DNA of 64,000 nt from Burkholderiales bacterium. GTDB lineage: Bacteria > Pseudomonadota > Gammaproteobacteria > Burkholderiales > Burkholderiaceae_C. The stretch covers positions 1 to 64,000 of the forward strand of contig JACPUE010000052.1 in NCBI GenBank assembly GCA_016192425.1, written 5' to 3'. The translations under genes were made by a program, and so were the position numbers. Positions 27,258-35,903 of this stretch are shown one piece after another. Below the pieces are notes generated by a model that had not been told where the DNA came from, searched no databases, and saw only the letters and a list, made by a program, of their open reading frames with translations. The stretch's first letter is position 1; the number at the start of each line of letters is the position of its first letter.

Positions 27258-27298
27258 AATAGCACGCAGCGCCCGCCTATCAAGCGCTACGTGCTATT
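27258..27298. repeat. Dispersed repeat in hairpin form between convergent genes
   Basis: aatagcacgcagcgc (27258-27272) and gcgctacgtgctatt (27284-27298) form a 15-bp stem with one mismatch, followed by gttttt on the plus strand. It therefore also resembles a bidirectional terminator. Its 16-bp block aagcgctacgtgctat occurs exactly, inverted, inside rarA (34216-34231). Confidence 0.65.
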
Positions 27299-27313
27299 GT
27301 TTTTGCAGCACCC

Positions 27314-28324
27314 TCAATAGAGCTGCAAGCTCACCCAATACGCCACGGCAGCCACGAATGCGCTGGCCGGGATGGTCAGAATCCAGGCCCAGACGATATT
27401 GCCCGCCACCCCCCAGCGCACGGCGCTGGCGCGCTGCGTGGAGCCCACACCGACGATGGCGCCCGTGATGGTGTGCGTGGTGGACACGGGAATGCCCAGC
27501 ACGGTGGCTAGGAACAAGGTCATTGCTCCACCCGTTTCAGCACAAAAGCCGCCCACGGGCTTGAGCTTGGTGATCTTCTGGCCCATGGTCTTGACGATGC
27601 GCCAGCCACCGAACATGGTGCCCAGGCCAATGGCTGCGTAGCAGATCAGGATGGTCCAGGTGGGGGGCGAGGAATCTGCAGACGAACTGTAGCCCGTGGC
27701 AATGAGTAGCAGCCAGATGATGCCAATGGTTTTTTGCGCGTCGTTGCCGCCGTGGCCCAGGCTGTAGGCCCCGGCAGACAGCAACTGCAAGCGCCGGAAC
27801 CACTGGTCCACGCTGCTGGGGCGCGAGCGCCGGAAGAGCCAGGCCACAAGCACCATCATCAGCGAGCCGAGCAGAAAACCCAGCAGGGGCGAGACGAAGA
27901 TGAAGGCCACCGTCTTGAAAATGCCCTTGGCGACGAGTGCGCTGGCCCCGGCCTTGGCAATGACTGCGCCCACAATGCCGCCAATCAGCGCATGCGAGGA
28001 ACTGCTGGGAATGCCGTAGTACCAGGTGATGAAGTTCCAGGTGATGGCGCCCACGAGCGCCCCGAAGACCACATGGGTATCGACCACACCGGGCTCGACG
28101 ATGCCCTTGCCGATGGTGGCCGCCACGCTCAGCTGGAAAATGAAGATGGCGACGAAGTTGAAGAACGCCGCAAACACCACGGCCTGCGCCGGGCGCAGCA
28201 CGCCGGTAGAGACAACCGTGGCAATGGAGTTGGCTGCGTCGTGGAAGCCGTTCATGAAGTCGAACAGCACGGCCAGCGCCACCAGCAGCACAATGACCCA
28301 GAGGGCGGTTTGTACGGTTTCCAT
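27314..28324 (-). CDS. pit: Low-affinity inorganic phosphate transporter (Pit family)
   Basis: A 336-residue inner-membrane phosphate:cation symporter. Both halves of the inverted-repeat family signature are present: FDFMNGFHDAANSIATVVSTG (about 22-42) and later SAGAYSLGHGGNDAQKTIG (about 190-208). About ten hydrophobic segments. Length is in the short-Pit range (330-420). It lies 24 bp after the DUF47 gene, the classic pairing in which the DUF47 protein supports or controls Pit. Confidence 0.95.
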   Translation of the reverse strand: METVQTALWVIVLLVALAVLFDFMNGFHDAANSIATVVSTGVLRPAQAVVFAAFFNFVAIFIFQLSVAATIGKGIVEPGVVDTHVVFGALVGAITWNFITWYYGIPSSSSHALIGGIVGAVIAKAGASALVAKGIFKTVAFIFVSPLLGFLLGSLMMVLVAWLFRRSRPSSVDQWFRRLQLLSAGAYSLGHGGNDAQKTIGIIWLLLIATGYSSSADSSPPTWTILICYAAIGLGTMFGGWRIVKTMGQKITKLKPVGGFCAETGGAMTLFLATVLGIPVSTTHTITGAIVGVGSTQRASAVRWGVAGNIVWAWILTIPASAFVAAVAYWVSLQLY

Positions 28325-28348
28325 AAAGATGAAACGCTCGCGCCGGGG

Positions 28349-28996
28349 TCAGGAATTTTCGAGGACGATGCCCTCGATCAGGTTGGCCACATCCTCGCAC
28401 TTGTCGGTGATGGTTTCCAGCAGCTCATAAATGGCCTTGAGCTTGATCAGCTCCCGCACGTCCACCTCTTCGCGGAACAGCTTGCTCATGGCGCTGCGCA
28501 GCACGCGGTCGGCATCGCTTTCGAGCCTGTCGATTTCCTCGCAGGTCTTGAGCGCGGCCTCGGCCGTGGCCGGGTCGGCCAGCTTGTGCAGCAGCTTGAC
28601 GGCATCGCGCACCCGCTCGCAGCATTTGACGCTCAGATCCGCCAGGCGCGTGATCTCGTCCGTCATGACGCGCACGTCGTACAGGCTCATGGTCTCGGCC
28701 GAATCCTGGATCAGGTCGGCCACGTCGTCCATGGTGTTGATCAGCGAGTGGATCTGCTCGCGGTCGATGGGCGTGATGAAGGTCTTGTGGATGGCACGGC
28801 TGACCTCCTGCGTCACACGGTCGGCCGAGCGCTCGGCGTTGTCCACGTCCTGGGCGTATTTTTCACGCAAGTGCGGGTCGCCATAGTTCGACACGAGTTG
28901 CGAGAACGCACGGGCAGCTTCGACGATGCGGTCTGCGTGCTGGTTGAACAGGTCGAAGAAATTGCCTTCGCGCGGCAAGAGCTTGCCAAAAAGCAT
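28349..28996 (-). CDS. DUF47/PhoU-like Pit accessory protein
   Basis: A 215-residue, nearly all-helical cytoplasmic protein. Seen: LPREGNFFDLFNQHADRIVEAARAF at the N terminus, HKTFITPIDREQIHSLINTMDDVADLIQD (about 88-116), which is the DUF47 signature, and a C-terminal ELIKLKAIYELLETITDKCEDVANLIEGIVLEN. The family is PhoU-related and regulates Pit-type transporters. First gene of the two-gene unit; the 139 bp upstream are AT-richer and should hold the promoter, but no convincing Pho box was found. Confidence 0.93.
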   Translation of the reverse strand: MLFGKLLPREGNFFDLFNQHADRIVEAARAFSQLVSNYGDPHLREKYAQDVDNAERSADRVTQEVSRAIHKTFITPIDREQIHSLINTMDDVADLIQDSAETMSLYDVRVMTDEITRLADLSVKCCERVRDAVKLLHKLADPATAEAALKTCEEIDRLESDADRVLRSAMSKLFREEVDVRELIKLKAIYELLETITDKCEDVANLIEGIVLENS

Positions 28997-29135
28997 GGGA
29001 ACTCCCAGGGGGATAGGTTATTTTTGAAGAAAATGTAACGGCGACGTCACATTCTTGTGAATCACGGAAGTTTAACCGCAGGGGTGCGCAAGTCCTCTGC
29101 CGCGGCAGGGGCGTGGGCGCCGGGACTGACCTGCC

Positions 29136-29501
29136 TCAAGCGCCCCGGAAAATGAAGTACACCGCCCCCACCATGCACAACCCGGCCCAGAGGTAGTCCC
29201 ATTTGAGGGGCTGGTTGAGATAGAACACGGCAAAAGGAACGAACACCGACAGGGTGATGACTTCCTGCAGGATCTTGAGCTGCCCCACATTGAACTGCGT
29301 GAAGCCAATGCGGTTGGCCGGCACCTGCAGCAGGTACTCGAACAGCGCAATGCCCCAGCTCACCAGGGCAGCCACGTACCAGGGCACCGTGGCCAGGTTC
29401 TTGAGGTGCCCGTACCAGGCAAAGGTCATGAACACATTGCTGGCCACCAGCAGCAGCACCGTCTGCAGCGGTATGGGCGGGGACTGGAGCAGCGTCATCA
29501 T
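29136..29501 (-). CDS. DUF486 membrane protein (DMT-like)
   Basis: A 121-residue protein with four hydrophobic helices. Seen: VFMTFAWYGHLK, SWGIALFEYLLQVPANRIG and FTQFNVGQLKILQEVITLSVF, matching the short DUF486 family related to drug/metabolite transporters. The function is unknown; dimerisation like EmrE-type proteins is inference. It begins with two ATG codons in a row. Confidence 0.88.
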   Translation of the reverse strand: MMTLLQSPPIPLQTVLLLVASNVFMTFAWYGHLKNLATVPWYVAALVSWGIALFEYLLQVPANRIGFTQFNVGQLKILQEVITLSVFVPFAVFYLNQPLKWDYLWAGLCMVGAVYFIFRGA

Positions 29502-29542
29502 GGCAAAAATACCAATAAAAATGGCCTGAAAGGCAATACCAT

Positions 29543-29574
29543 CAAGCGCTAGCAGCTATGAATAGTATAGCAAT
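29543..29574. repeat. Dispersed short repeat, intergenic full-length copy
   Basis: Reads caagcgctagcagctat and ends tatagcaat (32 bp). It is 28 of 32 identical to the inverted copy at 46930-46961. It lies between the DUF486 start and the livF end. Confidence 0.75.
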
Positions 29575-29590
29575 CAGGCCCCATGCAGCG

Positions 29591-29610
29591 CCCCCGGTAC
29601 GCACCGGGGG
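29591..29610 (-). terminator. Hairpin after livF
   Basis: cccccggt-acgc-accggggg is a perfect 8-bp stem with a 4-base loop, 13 bp after the livF stop on the minus strand. No T run follows, so termination is plausible only. Confidence 0.45.
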
Positions 29611-29623
29611 GTGTGCTCGCAGT

Positions 29624-30349
29624 TCACTCACCCAGGTAGGCGGCGCGCACCTTGGGGTCGCTCAGCAGTTCCTGGCCGGGACCGGTCATGGTGATCAGGC
29701 CGGACTCCATCACGTAGCCACGGTCGGCGATGGCCAGCGCACGGCTGGCGTTCTGCTCCACCAGCACGATGGTCACGCCCAGGGCGTACACGTCGCGCAC
29801 CACTTCAAAGATCTTGTCCACCATGATGGGCGACAGGCCCATGGAGGGTTCGTCCAGCAGCAGCACCTTGGGCTGGCTCATCAGCGCGCGGCCCATGGCC
29901 AGCATCTGCTGTTCGCCGCCGGACATGGTGCCCGCAAGCTGGTCCTTGCGCTCGCGCAGGCGCGGGAAGATGGTGAACATCTTCTCGATGTCGACCAGGA
30001 TGCCGGCCTTGTCGCTGCGCGTGTAGGCGCCCATCTGCAGGTTTTCGGTGATGGTCATGCGCGCGAACACGCCACGGCCTTCGGGCACCATCACCAAGCC
30101 CTTCTTGACCAGATCCCAGGCGCCTTTGCCCTTGATGCTTTCGCCCAGGTACTCGATGTCGCCATCGTTCATGCCCAGGGTGCCGGTGATGGCCTTCATG
30201 GTGGTGGTCTTGCCCGCACCGTTGGAGCCGATCAGCGAGACCAGCTCGCCCTCGCGCACTTCAAAGTCCACGCCCTTGACGGCCTGGATGCCGCCGTAGG
30301 CCACCTTCAGGCCCTTGACCTTCAGCAATACGTTCGTCTTTTCGGCCAT
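29624..30349 (-). CDS. livF: Branched-chain amino-acid ABC transporter ATPase LivF
   Basis: A 241-residue ATP-binding subunit at the inner membrane. Seen: Walker A GSNGAGKTTT (about 40-49), Q-loop region, signature TMSGGEQQML (about 138-147), Walker B LLLDEPSMGLSP and the switch His in VEQNASRALAIADRGYVMESG. Last gene of the cluster; its ATG is 2 bp from the livG stop. The family also handles urea, amides and other organics, so the true substrate is open. Confidence 0.95.
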   Translation of the reverse strand: MAEKTNVLLKVKGLKVAYGGIQAVKGVDFEVREGELVSLIGSNGAGKTTTMKAITGTLGMNDGDIEYLGESIKGKGAWDLVKKGLVMVPEGRGVFARMTITENLQMGAYTRSDKAGILVDIEKMFTIFPRLRERKDQLAGTMSGGEQQMLAMGRALMSQPKVLLLDEPSMGLSPIMVDKIFEVVRDVYALGVTIVLVEQNASRALAIADRGYVMESGLITMTGPGQELLSDPKVRAAYLGE

Positions 30350-30351
30350 GC

Positions 30352-31134
30352 TCAGTGTCCTCCGGTGCCCAGATAGGCCTCAATCACTTTTTCGTTCTTC
30401 TGCACATCGGCGGGCGTGCCTTCGGCGATCTGCTTGCCGTAGTCGAGCACGGTCACGCGGTCGCACAGGCCCATCACCAGCTTCACGTCGTGCTCGATCA
30501 GCAGGATGGTGCGGTTGTCCTTGCGGATTTGGTCGATCAGCTCGCGCAACTGCACTTTTTCAGTGGCGTTCATACCGGCGGCGGGCTCGTCCAGCGCGAT
30601 GAGCTGGGGGTCGGTGGCCAGGGCGCGGGCGATTTCCAGGCGGCGCTGGTCGCCGTAGCTCAGCGTGCGCGCCTTGAAGTCGGCAAACTTGCCAATGCCC
30701 ACGTAGTCCAGCAGCTCTTGCGCGCGCTTGGCAATGGCGGCTTCTTCGTCCTTGAAGCCCTTGGTGCGCAGGATGGCGCCCAGCAGGCCCGAGCCCGTGC
30801 GGATGTGGCGCCCCACCATCACGTTCTCCAGCGCCGTCATTTCGGCAAAGAGGCGGATGTTCTGGAACGTGCGGGCGATACCCGCCTTGGCCACCTCGTG
30901 CACCGCCGTGGGCTCGTAGGGCTTGCCCGCCAGCTCGAAGCTGCCGCTGTCGGGCGTGTACAGGCCGGTGATCACGTTGAAGAACGTGGTCTTGCCTGCA
31001 CCGTTGGGACCGATCAGGCCATAGACCTGGCCACGCTGGATGGTGATGCCCACGTCGGACAGGGCCTGCAAGCCGCCGAAGCGCTTGGAAATGCCGGCGA
31101 CCTTCAGCACCACGTTGTTGTTTTGTTCTGCCAT
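30352..31134 (-). CDS. livG: Branched-chain amino-acid ABC transporter ATPase LivG
   Basis: A 260-residue ATP-binding subunit. Seen: Walker A GPNGAGKTTFFN, the LivG-specific AGIARTFQNIRLFAEMTALENVMVG-type region (residues about 85-109), signature LSYGDQRRLEIARAL, Walker B IALDEPAAGMN and HDVKLVMGLCDRV. ATG at 31134 was preferred over TTG two codons upstream. It lies 22 bp after livM. Confidence 0.95.
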   Translation of the reverse strand: MAEQNNNVVLKVAGISKRFGGLQALSDVGITIQRGQVYGLIGPNGAGKTTFFNVITGLYTPDSGSFELAGKPYEPTAVHEVAKAGIARTFQNIRLFAEMTALENVMVGRHIRTGSGLLGAILRTKGFKDEEAAIAKRAQELLDYVGIGKFADFKARTLSYGDQRRLEIARALATDPQLIALDEPAAGMNATEKVQLRELIDQIRKDNRTILLIEHDVKLVMGLCDRVTVLDYGKQIAEGTPADVQKNEKVIEAYLGTGGH

Positions 31135-31156
31135 GTTCAAACTCTCTGCGCTGGGT

Positions 31157-32236
31157 TCAGGTCTTCTGCGTCAGGCTCTTGCCATGCTCGGGCGAGGGCC
31201 ACAGGCCACGCGGACGCAGCAGCATCACGATAATCATGGCCAGCGCGATGAGCAGCTGGCGCAGGATGGCGGCGTCCAGGCGCCCGTCGGTCATGGCCTG
31301 CAGCGGGCCTGCGACATAGCGCAGCACCTCGGGCAGGGCCGACAGCAGCACCGCGCCCAGGATCACGCCCGGCAGGTGGCCGATACCGCCCAGCACCACC
31401 ATGGCGACGATCATCACCGACTCCATCAGGCTGAAGGATTCGGGCGAGACAAAGCCCTGGAAGGCACCGAACATGGCGCCCGACACGCCGCCGAACGAAG
31501 CCCCCATGGCAAAGGCCAGCAGCTTGAGGTTGCGGGTGTTGATGCCCATGGCCTTGGCGGCAATCTCGTCCTCACGGATGGCCATCCAGGCGCGGCCCAC
31601 GCGCGAATCCTGCAGGCGGTAACAGATCACGATGCTGATGAGCACCAGCGCCAGGAACAGGTAGTAGTACAGCGTGACGGAGTTGATGTCGAAACCGAAC
31701 AGCTCCAGGCGCTTGCCCAGGTCCAGGCCGAAGATCTGCACCGAATCGATCTGGCCAATGCCCTTGGGGCCGTTGGTCAGGTTGACGGGGTGGTCCAGGT
31801 TGTTCAGGAAGATGCGGATGATCTCGCCAAAACCCAGCGTCACGATGGCCAGGTAGTCGCCGCGCAGCTTGAGCGTGGGCGCACCCAGCAGCGCACCGAA
31901 GAACGCAGCAATCACTGCCGCCGCTGGAATCACCAGCCACAGCGAGGTGTGCAGGCCATTGGGGAAAGCCGCCGCGAACCAGGCGAAGTTGTCTGCCAGG
32001 TGGGGCGAAGCCATCAGGCCGAACATGTAGGCGCCCACGGCGTAGAAGGCCACATAGCCCAGGTCGAGCAGGCCCGCATAGCCCACCACGATGTTCAGGC
32101 CCAGGGACAGCAGCACATACAGCAGTGCGATGTCGGCAATACGCACCCAGGCGTTGCCGAAGGATTGCAGGATGAGCGGCAGCACCACCAGTGCAATGCC
32201 ACCCACGATCCATTGAAGGTTCTTGTTGTTGGTCAT
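31157..32236 (-). CDS. livM: Branched-chain amino-acid ABC transporter permease LivM
   Basis: A 359-residue permease with eight to ten hydrophobic helices. Seen: LNIVVGYAGLLDLGYVAFYAVGAY (LivM signature, near residue 50), GAPTLKLRGDYLAIVTLGFGEIIR (the cytoplasmic EAA-like loop) and GISGAMFGA-like sequence before GHLPGVILGAVLL. Follows livH by 11 bp. Confidence 0.95.
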   Translation of the reverse strand: MTNNKNLQWIVGGIALVVLPLILQSFGNAWVRIADIALLYVLLSLGLNIVVGYAGLLDLGYVAFYAVGAYMFGLMASPHLADNFAWFAAAFPNGLHTSLWLVIPAAAVIAAFFGALLGAPTLKLRGDYLAIVTLGFGEIIRIFLNNLDHPVNLTNGPKGIGQIDSVQIFGLDLGKRLELFGFDINSVTLYYYLFLALVLISIVICYRLQDSRVGRAWMAIREDEIAAKAMGINTRNLKLLAFAMGASFGGVSGAMFGAFQGFVSPESFSLMESVMIVAMVVLGGIGHLPGVILGAVLLSALPEVLRYVAGPLQAMTDGRLDAAILRQLLIALAMIIVMLLRPRGLWPSPEHGKSLTQKT

Positions 32237-32247
32237 GGTGACGGTCC

Positions 32248-33177
32248 TCAGGCGCGGTCGGCGACACGTTCACCCAGCAGGCCCGAGGGGCGCAGCGTGA
32301 GGATGATGATGAGCACGATGAAAGCGAAGATGTCGGTGTAGTGGCTGCCCAGCAGGCCGCCCGTCAGGGTGCCGATGTAGCCCGAGCCGATGGCTTCGAT
32401 CAGGCCCAGCAGGATGCCGCCCACCACGGCGCCGGCCAGGTTGCCGATGCCCCCGAACACGGCCGCCGTGAAGGCCTTGAGGCCGGGCAGGAAGCCCATG
32501 GTGTGCTGCGCCGTGCCGTAGTTGGATGCATACATGATGCCGGCGATGGCGGCCAGCACGGCACCGATGATGAAGGTGGCGGAAATCACCATGTCGGGCT
32601 TGACGCCCATGAGCGCCGCCACGCGCGGGTTTTCAGCCGTGGCGCGCATGGCGCGGCCCAGGCTGGTGTGGTTGACCAGGTACACCAGCGAGGCCAGGGC
32701 CACGGCGGTGACGCCCAGGATCAGCACCTGCGTGGGGGTAATGTAGGCACCGCCGATCTCAAAGGGTGTCGAGGACAGCAGCGTGGGATAGGGCTTGTAG
32801 TTGGGCTTCCAGATGATCATGGCCAGCGTCTGCAGCAGGATGGACATGCCGATGGCCGTGATCAGGGGCGCCAGGCGCGGGCTGTTGCGCAAGGGCTTGT
32901 AGGCGATTTTCTCGATGGTCAGGTTCAGCGTGGCCGATACGACGCAGGCGATCAGCGTGGCCAGCAGCAGGATGACCCAGCCCGGTGCGCCCGGCATCGC
33001 ATCCTGCATCAAGCCAATGCAGCTCCAACTGGTCAGTGCACCGACCATGAGCACCTCGCCGTGGGCGAAGTTGATCAGCTGAATAATGCCGTACACCATG
33101 GTGTAGCCCAAGGCTATCAAGGCGTACATGCTGCCGAGAACCAGACCGTTGATGATCTGTTGCAGCAAAATTTCCAT
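32248..33177 (-). CDS. livH: Branched-chain amino-acid ABC transporter permease LivH
   Basis: A 309-residue permease, first gene of livHMGF. Seen: LQQIINGLVLGSMYALIALGYTMVYGIIQLINFAHGE at the N terminus (the first 40 residues), TAENPRVAALMGVKPD (cytoplasmic loop) and KAFTAAVFGGIGNLAGAVVGG. No periplasmic binding-protein gene (livJ/K) is adjacent in either direction in this window. Confidence 0.95.
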   Translation of the reverse strand: MEILLQQIINGLVLGSMYALIALGYTMVYGIIQLINFAHGEVLMVGALTSWSCIGLMQDAMPGAPGWVILLLATLIACVVSATLNLTIEKIAYKPLRNSPRLAPLITAIGMSILLQTLAMIIWKPNYKPYPTLLSSTPFEIGGAYITPTQVLILGVTAVALASLVYLVNHTSLGRAMRATAENPRVAALMGVKPDMVISATFIIGAVLAAIAGIMYASNYGTAQHTMGFLPGLKAFTAAVFGGIGNLAGAVVGGILLGLIEAIGSGYIGTLTGGLLGSHYTDIFAFIVLIIILTLRPSGLLGERVADRA

Positions 33178-33434
33178 AACAGAAGTCCTTCGTTTGTGAC
33201 GGGATCCCGGATTGGTGGCACCAGGATTGGTACAGCCTTTTGGGCCCGCCTGCCATCTAGCAAAAAACCCGCCGGAGATACAGCCATGCGGGTTTGGTGG
33301 ACGCGATTGTAGCGACTTGCATCCTGAAGGCCCTCCCCCCTCCCGGAGGGGTTTTCCCTTGGGTTGGCGCCTTATCAGTGAGCTTCTTGTTACATAAGAA
33401 ATTGCGATACAACGCCGTTTTGCAGGTTACAACC
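33178..33434. other. 257-bp intergenic region upstream of livH
   Basis: Holds the livH leader and, by position, its promoter (not assigned), and the 3' region of rarA with its terminator. It also has a pyrimidine-rich segment with ccctcccccctcccggagggg and an AT-rich block around 33385-33415. No open frame was found that deserves a call. Confidence 0.5.
33262..33295 (-). terminator. Rho-independent terminator after rarA
   Basis: On the minus strand AAACCCGC-loop-GCGGGTTT runs into TTTTTT (33267-33262). It lies about 140 bp after the rarA stop, isolating livH from rarA transcription. Confidence 0.7.
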
Positions 33435-34763
33435 TTATTTCACGCCTGGTGCATCCTTGGGCAACGGCATTCCAGCCAGGGCATTGCGCTGACGCAAATC
33501 GTCGAGCTTGTCTGCAATGCGGATCTCCAGCCCGCGCCGCACCGGCTGGTAAAAGTCGGGGGCCTCCATGCCCTCGGGCAGGTAGTTCTCGCCAGCGGCA
33601 AAGCCGCCTTCCTCGTCGTGCGCGTAGCGGTAGCCCTTGCCGTAGTCCAACTCCTTCATGAGCTTGGTGGGCGCGTTGCGCAGGTGCATGGGCACGGGGC
33701 GCGTGCCATCCTGCTTCACGAAAGCACGCGCCGCGTTGTAGGCCTTGTAGACGGCGTTGGACTTGGGTGCCACGGCCAGGTAGACCACGCATTCGGCCAG
33801 CGCCAGCTCGCCCTCGGGGCTGCCCAGGCGCTCGTACACCTCGGCGGCATCCAGCGCCAGGCGCAGCGCGCGCGGGTCGGCCAGGCCCACATCCTCGGCA
33901 GCCATGCGCACCATGCGCCGGGCCATGTAGCGCGGGTCGGCGCCGCCGTCGAGCATGCGCACCAGCCAGTACAGCGCGGCGTCGGGGTCGGAGCCGCGCA
34001 CCGACTTGTGCAGCGCGCTGATGGTGTCGTAGAACTGCTCGCCGCCCTTGTCGTAGCGGCGCAGGCGCTCGCCCAGCACCTTCAGCAGCCAGGCATCGGT
34101 GATTTCAGCCAGCCCCTCCTGCGCCGCCGCCATCTCCAGCGTCTCCAGCGTGTTGAGCAGGCGCCGCGCATCGCCGTCGGCATAGGCCACGAGGCGCTCG
34201 ATTGCTTCGCTTTCTATAGCACGTAGCGCTTTCTGCGATTGCGCCAGAGCCACAATCTGCTTCAAATCATCGCTGGAGAGCGGCTGCAGCACGTACACCG
34301 CCGCGCGCGACAGCAGGGCCGAGTTGACCTCGAACGAGGGGTTCTCGGTGGTCGCGCCGATGAAGGTGAACAGGCCGCTTTCCACATGCGGCAAAAAGGC
34401 GTCCTGCTGGCTTTTGTTGAAGCGGTGCACCTCGTCCACGAAGACGATGGTGCGCTGCTGCATCAGGCCGTCGCGCGCGCTTTGCGCCCGCTCTACGGCG
34501 TCGCGGATGTCTTTCACCCCACCCAGCACGGCACTGATGCTGATGAACTGCGCATCGAACGCATCGGCCATGAGGCGCGCAATGGTGGTCTTGCCCACCC
34601 CCGGCGGCCCCCACAGGATGCAGCTGTGCGGCCGGCCCGACTCGAACGCCAGCCGCAGCGGCATGCCCGGCCCCAGCACATGCTGCTGGCCGATGACTTC
34701 GGAAAGCTGGCGCGGGCGCAGGCGCTCGGCCAGGGGCTGGTGGGGGGTGGCAGGCGGTTTCAC
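33435..34763 (-). CDS. rarA: Replication-associated recombination protein A (MgsA/RarA)
   Basis: An AAA+ clamp-loader-like ATPase acting at stalled forks. The 442-residue protein shows PLAERLRPRQLSEVIGQ near the N terminus, Walker A GPPGVGKTTIA (about 52-62), Walker B FVDEVHRFNKSQQD, sensor 1 ATTENPSFEVN, and the C-terminal RarA domain with HKSVRGSDPDAALYWLVRML and KGYRYAHDEEGG. A GTG start at 34763 gives the normal N terminus; upstream ATG codons would overlap the divergent DUF488 gene. Residues QKALRAIESEAIE are encoded by a repeat copy. Confidence 0.93.
   Translation of the reverse strand: MKPPATPHQPLAERLRPRQLSEVIGQQHVLGPGMPLRLAFESGRPHSCILWGPPGVGKTTIARLMADAFDAQFISISAVLGGVKDIRDAVERAQSARDGLMQQRTIVFVDEVHRFNKSQQDAFLPHVESGLFTFIGATTENPSFEVNSALLSRAAVYVLQPLSSDDLKQIVALAQSQKALRAIESEAIERLVAYADGDARRLLNTLETLEMAAAQEGLAEITDAWLLKVLGERLRRYDKGGEQFYDTISALHKSVRGSDPDAALYWLVRMLDGGADPRYMARRMVRMAAEDVGLADPRALRLALDAAEVYERLGSPEGELALAECVVYLAVAPKSNAVYKAYNAARAFVKQDGTRPVPMHLRNAPTKLMKELDYGKGYRYAHDEEGGFAAGENYLPEGMEAPDFYQPVRRGLEIRIADKLDDLRQRNALAGMPLPKDAPGVK
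34213..34232. repeat. Dispersed repeat block inside rarA
   Basis: Contains atagcacgtagcgctt (34216-34231), identical over 16 bp to the inverted arm of the hairpin at 27282-27297. It is translated as part of an alpha-helical lid segment of RarA. Confidence 0.6.
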
Positions 34764-34842
34764 GGTAGCCCAGATGGTAGCGGGCAAATCCCCCCATCCC
34801 GGCCCGCCATGGGCCAGAATGGCCACCACGGAGGTTCTCCCC

Positions 34843-35232
34843 ATGGCAGTACGCATCGTTCAACTCGGCAGCCCACGCGCACCCGGCGAGGGTACGCGCA
34901 TCGGCACCGTGCGCCGCCCGCCGCGCGGCGTGCCCAAGGAACAGTTCGCGGCGCAAAACTGGTACGACGTGTGGTACCCCAACCTCGCGCCCAGCCCCGA
35001 GACCGTCAAGCAGGCCCAGGCCGCCGCCACAGCGCAGGAATGGGCGGCCTTTGCGCGCAAGTACCGCGCCGAAATGGCCACGCCCGAGAACCGCCACACC
35101 CTGGCGCTGCTGGCCCGCATGTCGCAGGACGCGGACTTTTCCGTGGGCTGCTACTGCGAGGACGAATCGCACTGCCACCGCTCGGTGCTGCGCGAACTGC
35201 TGGCCGAGGCTGGCGCCCAGATCGTGCCGTGA
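34843..35232 (+). CDS. DUF488 family protein
   Basis: A 129-residue cytoplasmic protein. Seen: VQLGSPRAPGEGTRIGTVRRPPRGVPKEQF at the N terminus, WYDVWYPNLAPS, and the C-terminal LLARMSQDADFSVGCYCEDESHCHRSVLRELL, where CYC-x5-CHRS is the family signature with clustered Cys/His. A GGAGG lies 8 bp before ATG. The function is unknown; proximity of cysteines suggests metal or nucleic-acid binding (inference). Overlaps the next gene by four bases. Confidence 0.88.
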   Translation: MAVRIVQLGSPRAPGEGTRIGTVRRPPRGVPKEQFAAQNWYDVWYPNLAPSPETVKQAQAAATAQEWAAFARKYRAEMATPENRHTLALLARMSQDADFSVGCYCEDESHCHRSVLRELLAEAGAQIVP

Positions 35233-35816
35233 CTCCAGACGAGCCGCTCGGCACACTGCTCGCCCGCGTGCGCGCCTGCCAGCTTTGCACCGCGCACCTG
35301 CCCCACGGCCCGCGCCCGGTGCTGCAGGCCCATGCCGACGCGCGCATCCTGATCGCGGGCCAGGCGCCGGGCCGTAAGGTGCATGCCTCGGGCGTGCCGT
35401 TCGACGATGCCAGCGGCGAACGCCTGCGCGCATGGCTGGGCATCACGCGCGAAACCTTCTACGACCCGCGCCAGGTGGCCATCCTGCCCATGGGTTTTTG
35501 CTACCCCGGCACGGGCCGCTCGGGCGACCTGCCGCCGCGCCCCGAATGCGCCCCCGCCTGGCGCCAGCCTCTGCTGGACCATTTGCCGCACCTGCGCCTG
35601 ACGCTGGTGCTGGGCCAGTACGCGCTGGCCTGGCACCTGCCGGGCCACCAGGGCACGCTCACCGAAGCCGTGCGCCAGTGGCGCGGCCACGGCCCCGCCC
35701 TGCTGGCGCTGCCGCACCCCAGCCCGCGCAACAATGGCTGGCTGCGCCAGAACCCCTGGTTTGAAGCCGAACTGCTGCCCGAACTGCGCGCACGCGTAGC
35801 ACGCACATTGGCATGA
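35229..35816 (+). CDS. Uracil-DNA glycosylase superfamily protein
   Basis: A 195-residue protein of the UDG superfamily (family 4/5-like, COG1573). Seen: CQLC (about residue 16-19), the motif-I-like AGQAPGRKVHASGVPFDDASGERL (about 45-68), LPMGFCYPGTGRSGD, LVLGQYALAWHL and the C-terminal motif PHPSPRNNGWLRQNPWF with the catalytic-site His. Cysteines are fewer than needed for a complete classic 4Fe-4S site by simple inspection. The GTG start overlaps the DUF488 stop (GTGA), implying translational coupling. Uracil excision is likely but not proven for this subgroup. Confidence 0.85.
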   Translation: MTPDEPLGTLLARVRACQLCTAHLPHGPRPVLQAHADARILIAGQAPGRKVHASGVPFDDASGERLRAWLGITRETFYDPRQVAILPMGFCYPGTGRSGDLPPRPECAPAWRQPLLDHLPHLRLTLVLGQYALAWHLPGHQGTLTEAVRQWRGHGPALLALPHPSPRNNGWLRQNPWFEAELLPELRARVARTLA

Positions 35817-35903
35817 GCGCCGAATGCCCTACCGCCAGCAGACTTGGGCACACACGGCTATGCTGGGCGCCCTCTTTGCCGATTTGAATGCAGGAATCCC
35901 ACC

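Noticed and set aside
29034-29051. tgtaac...gtcaca upstream of the DUF47-Pit operon as a CRP or Pho box
   Set aside because: Spacing does not fit a CRP site (8 instead of 6 bases) and no Pho-box direct repeat is present.
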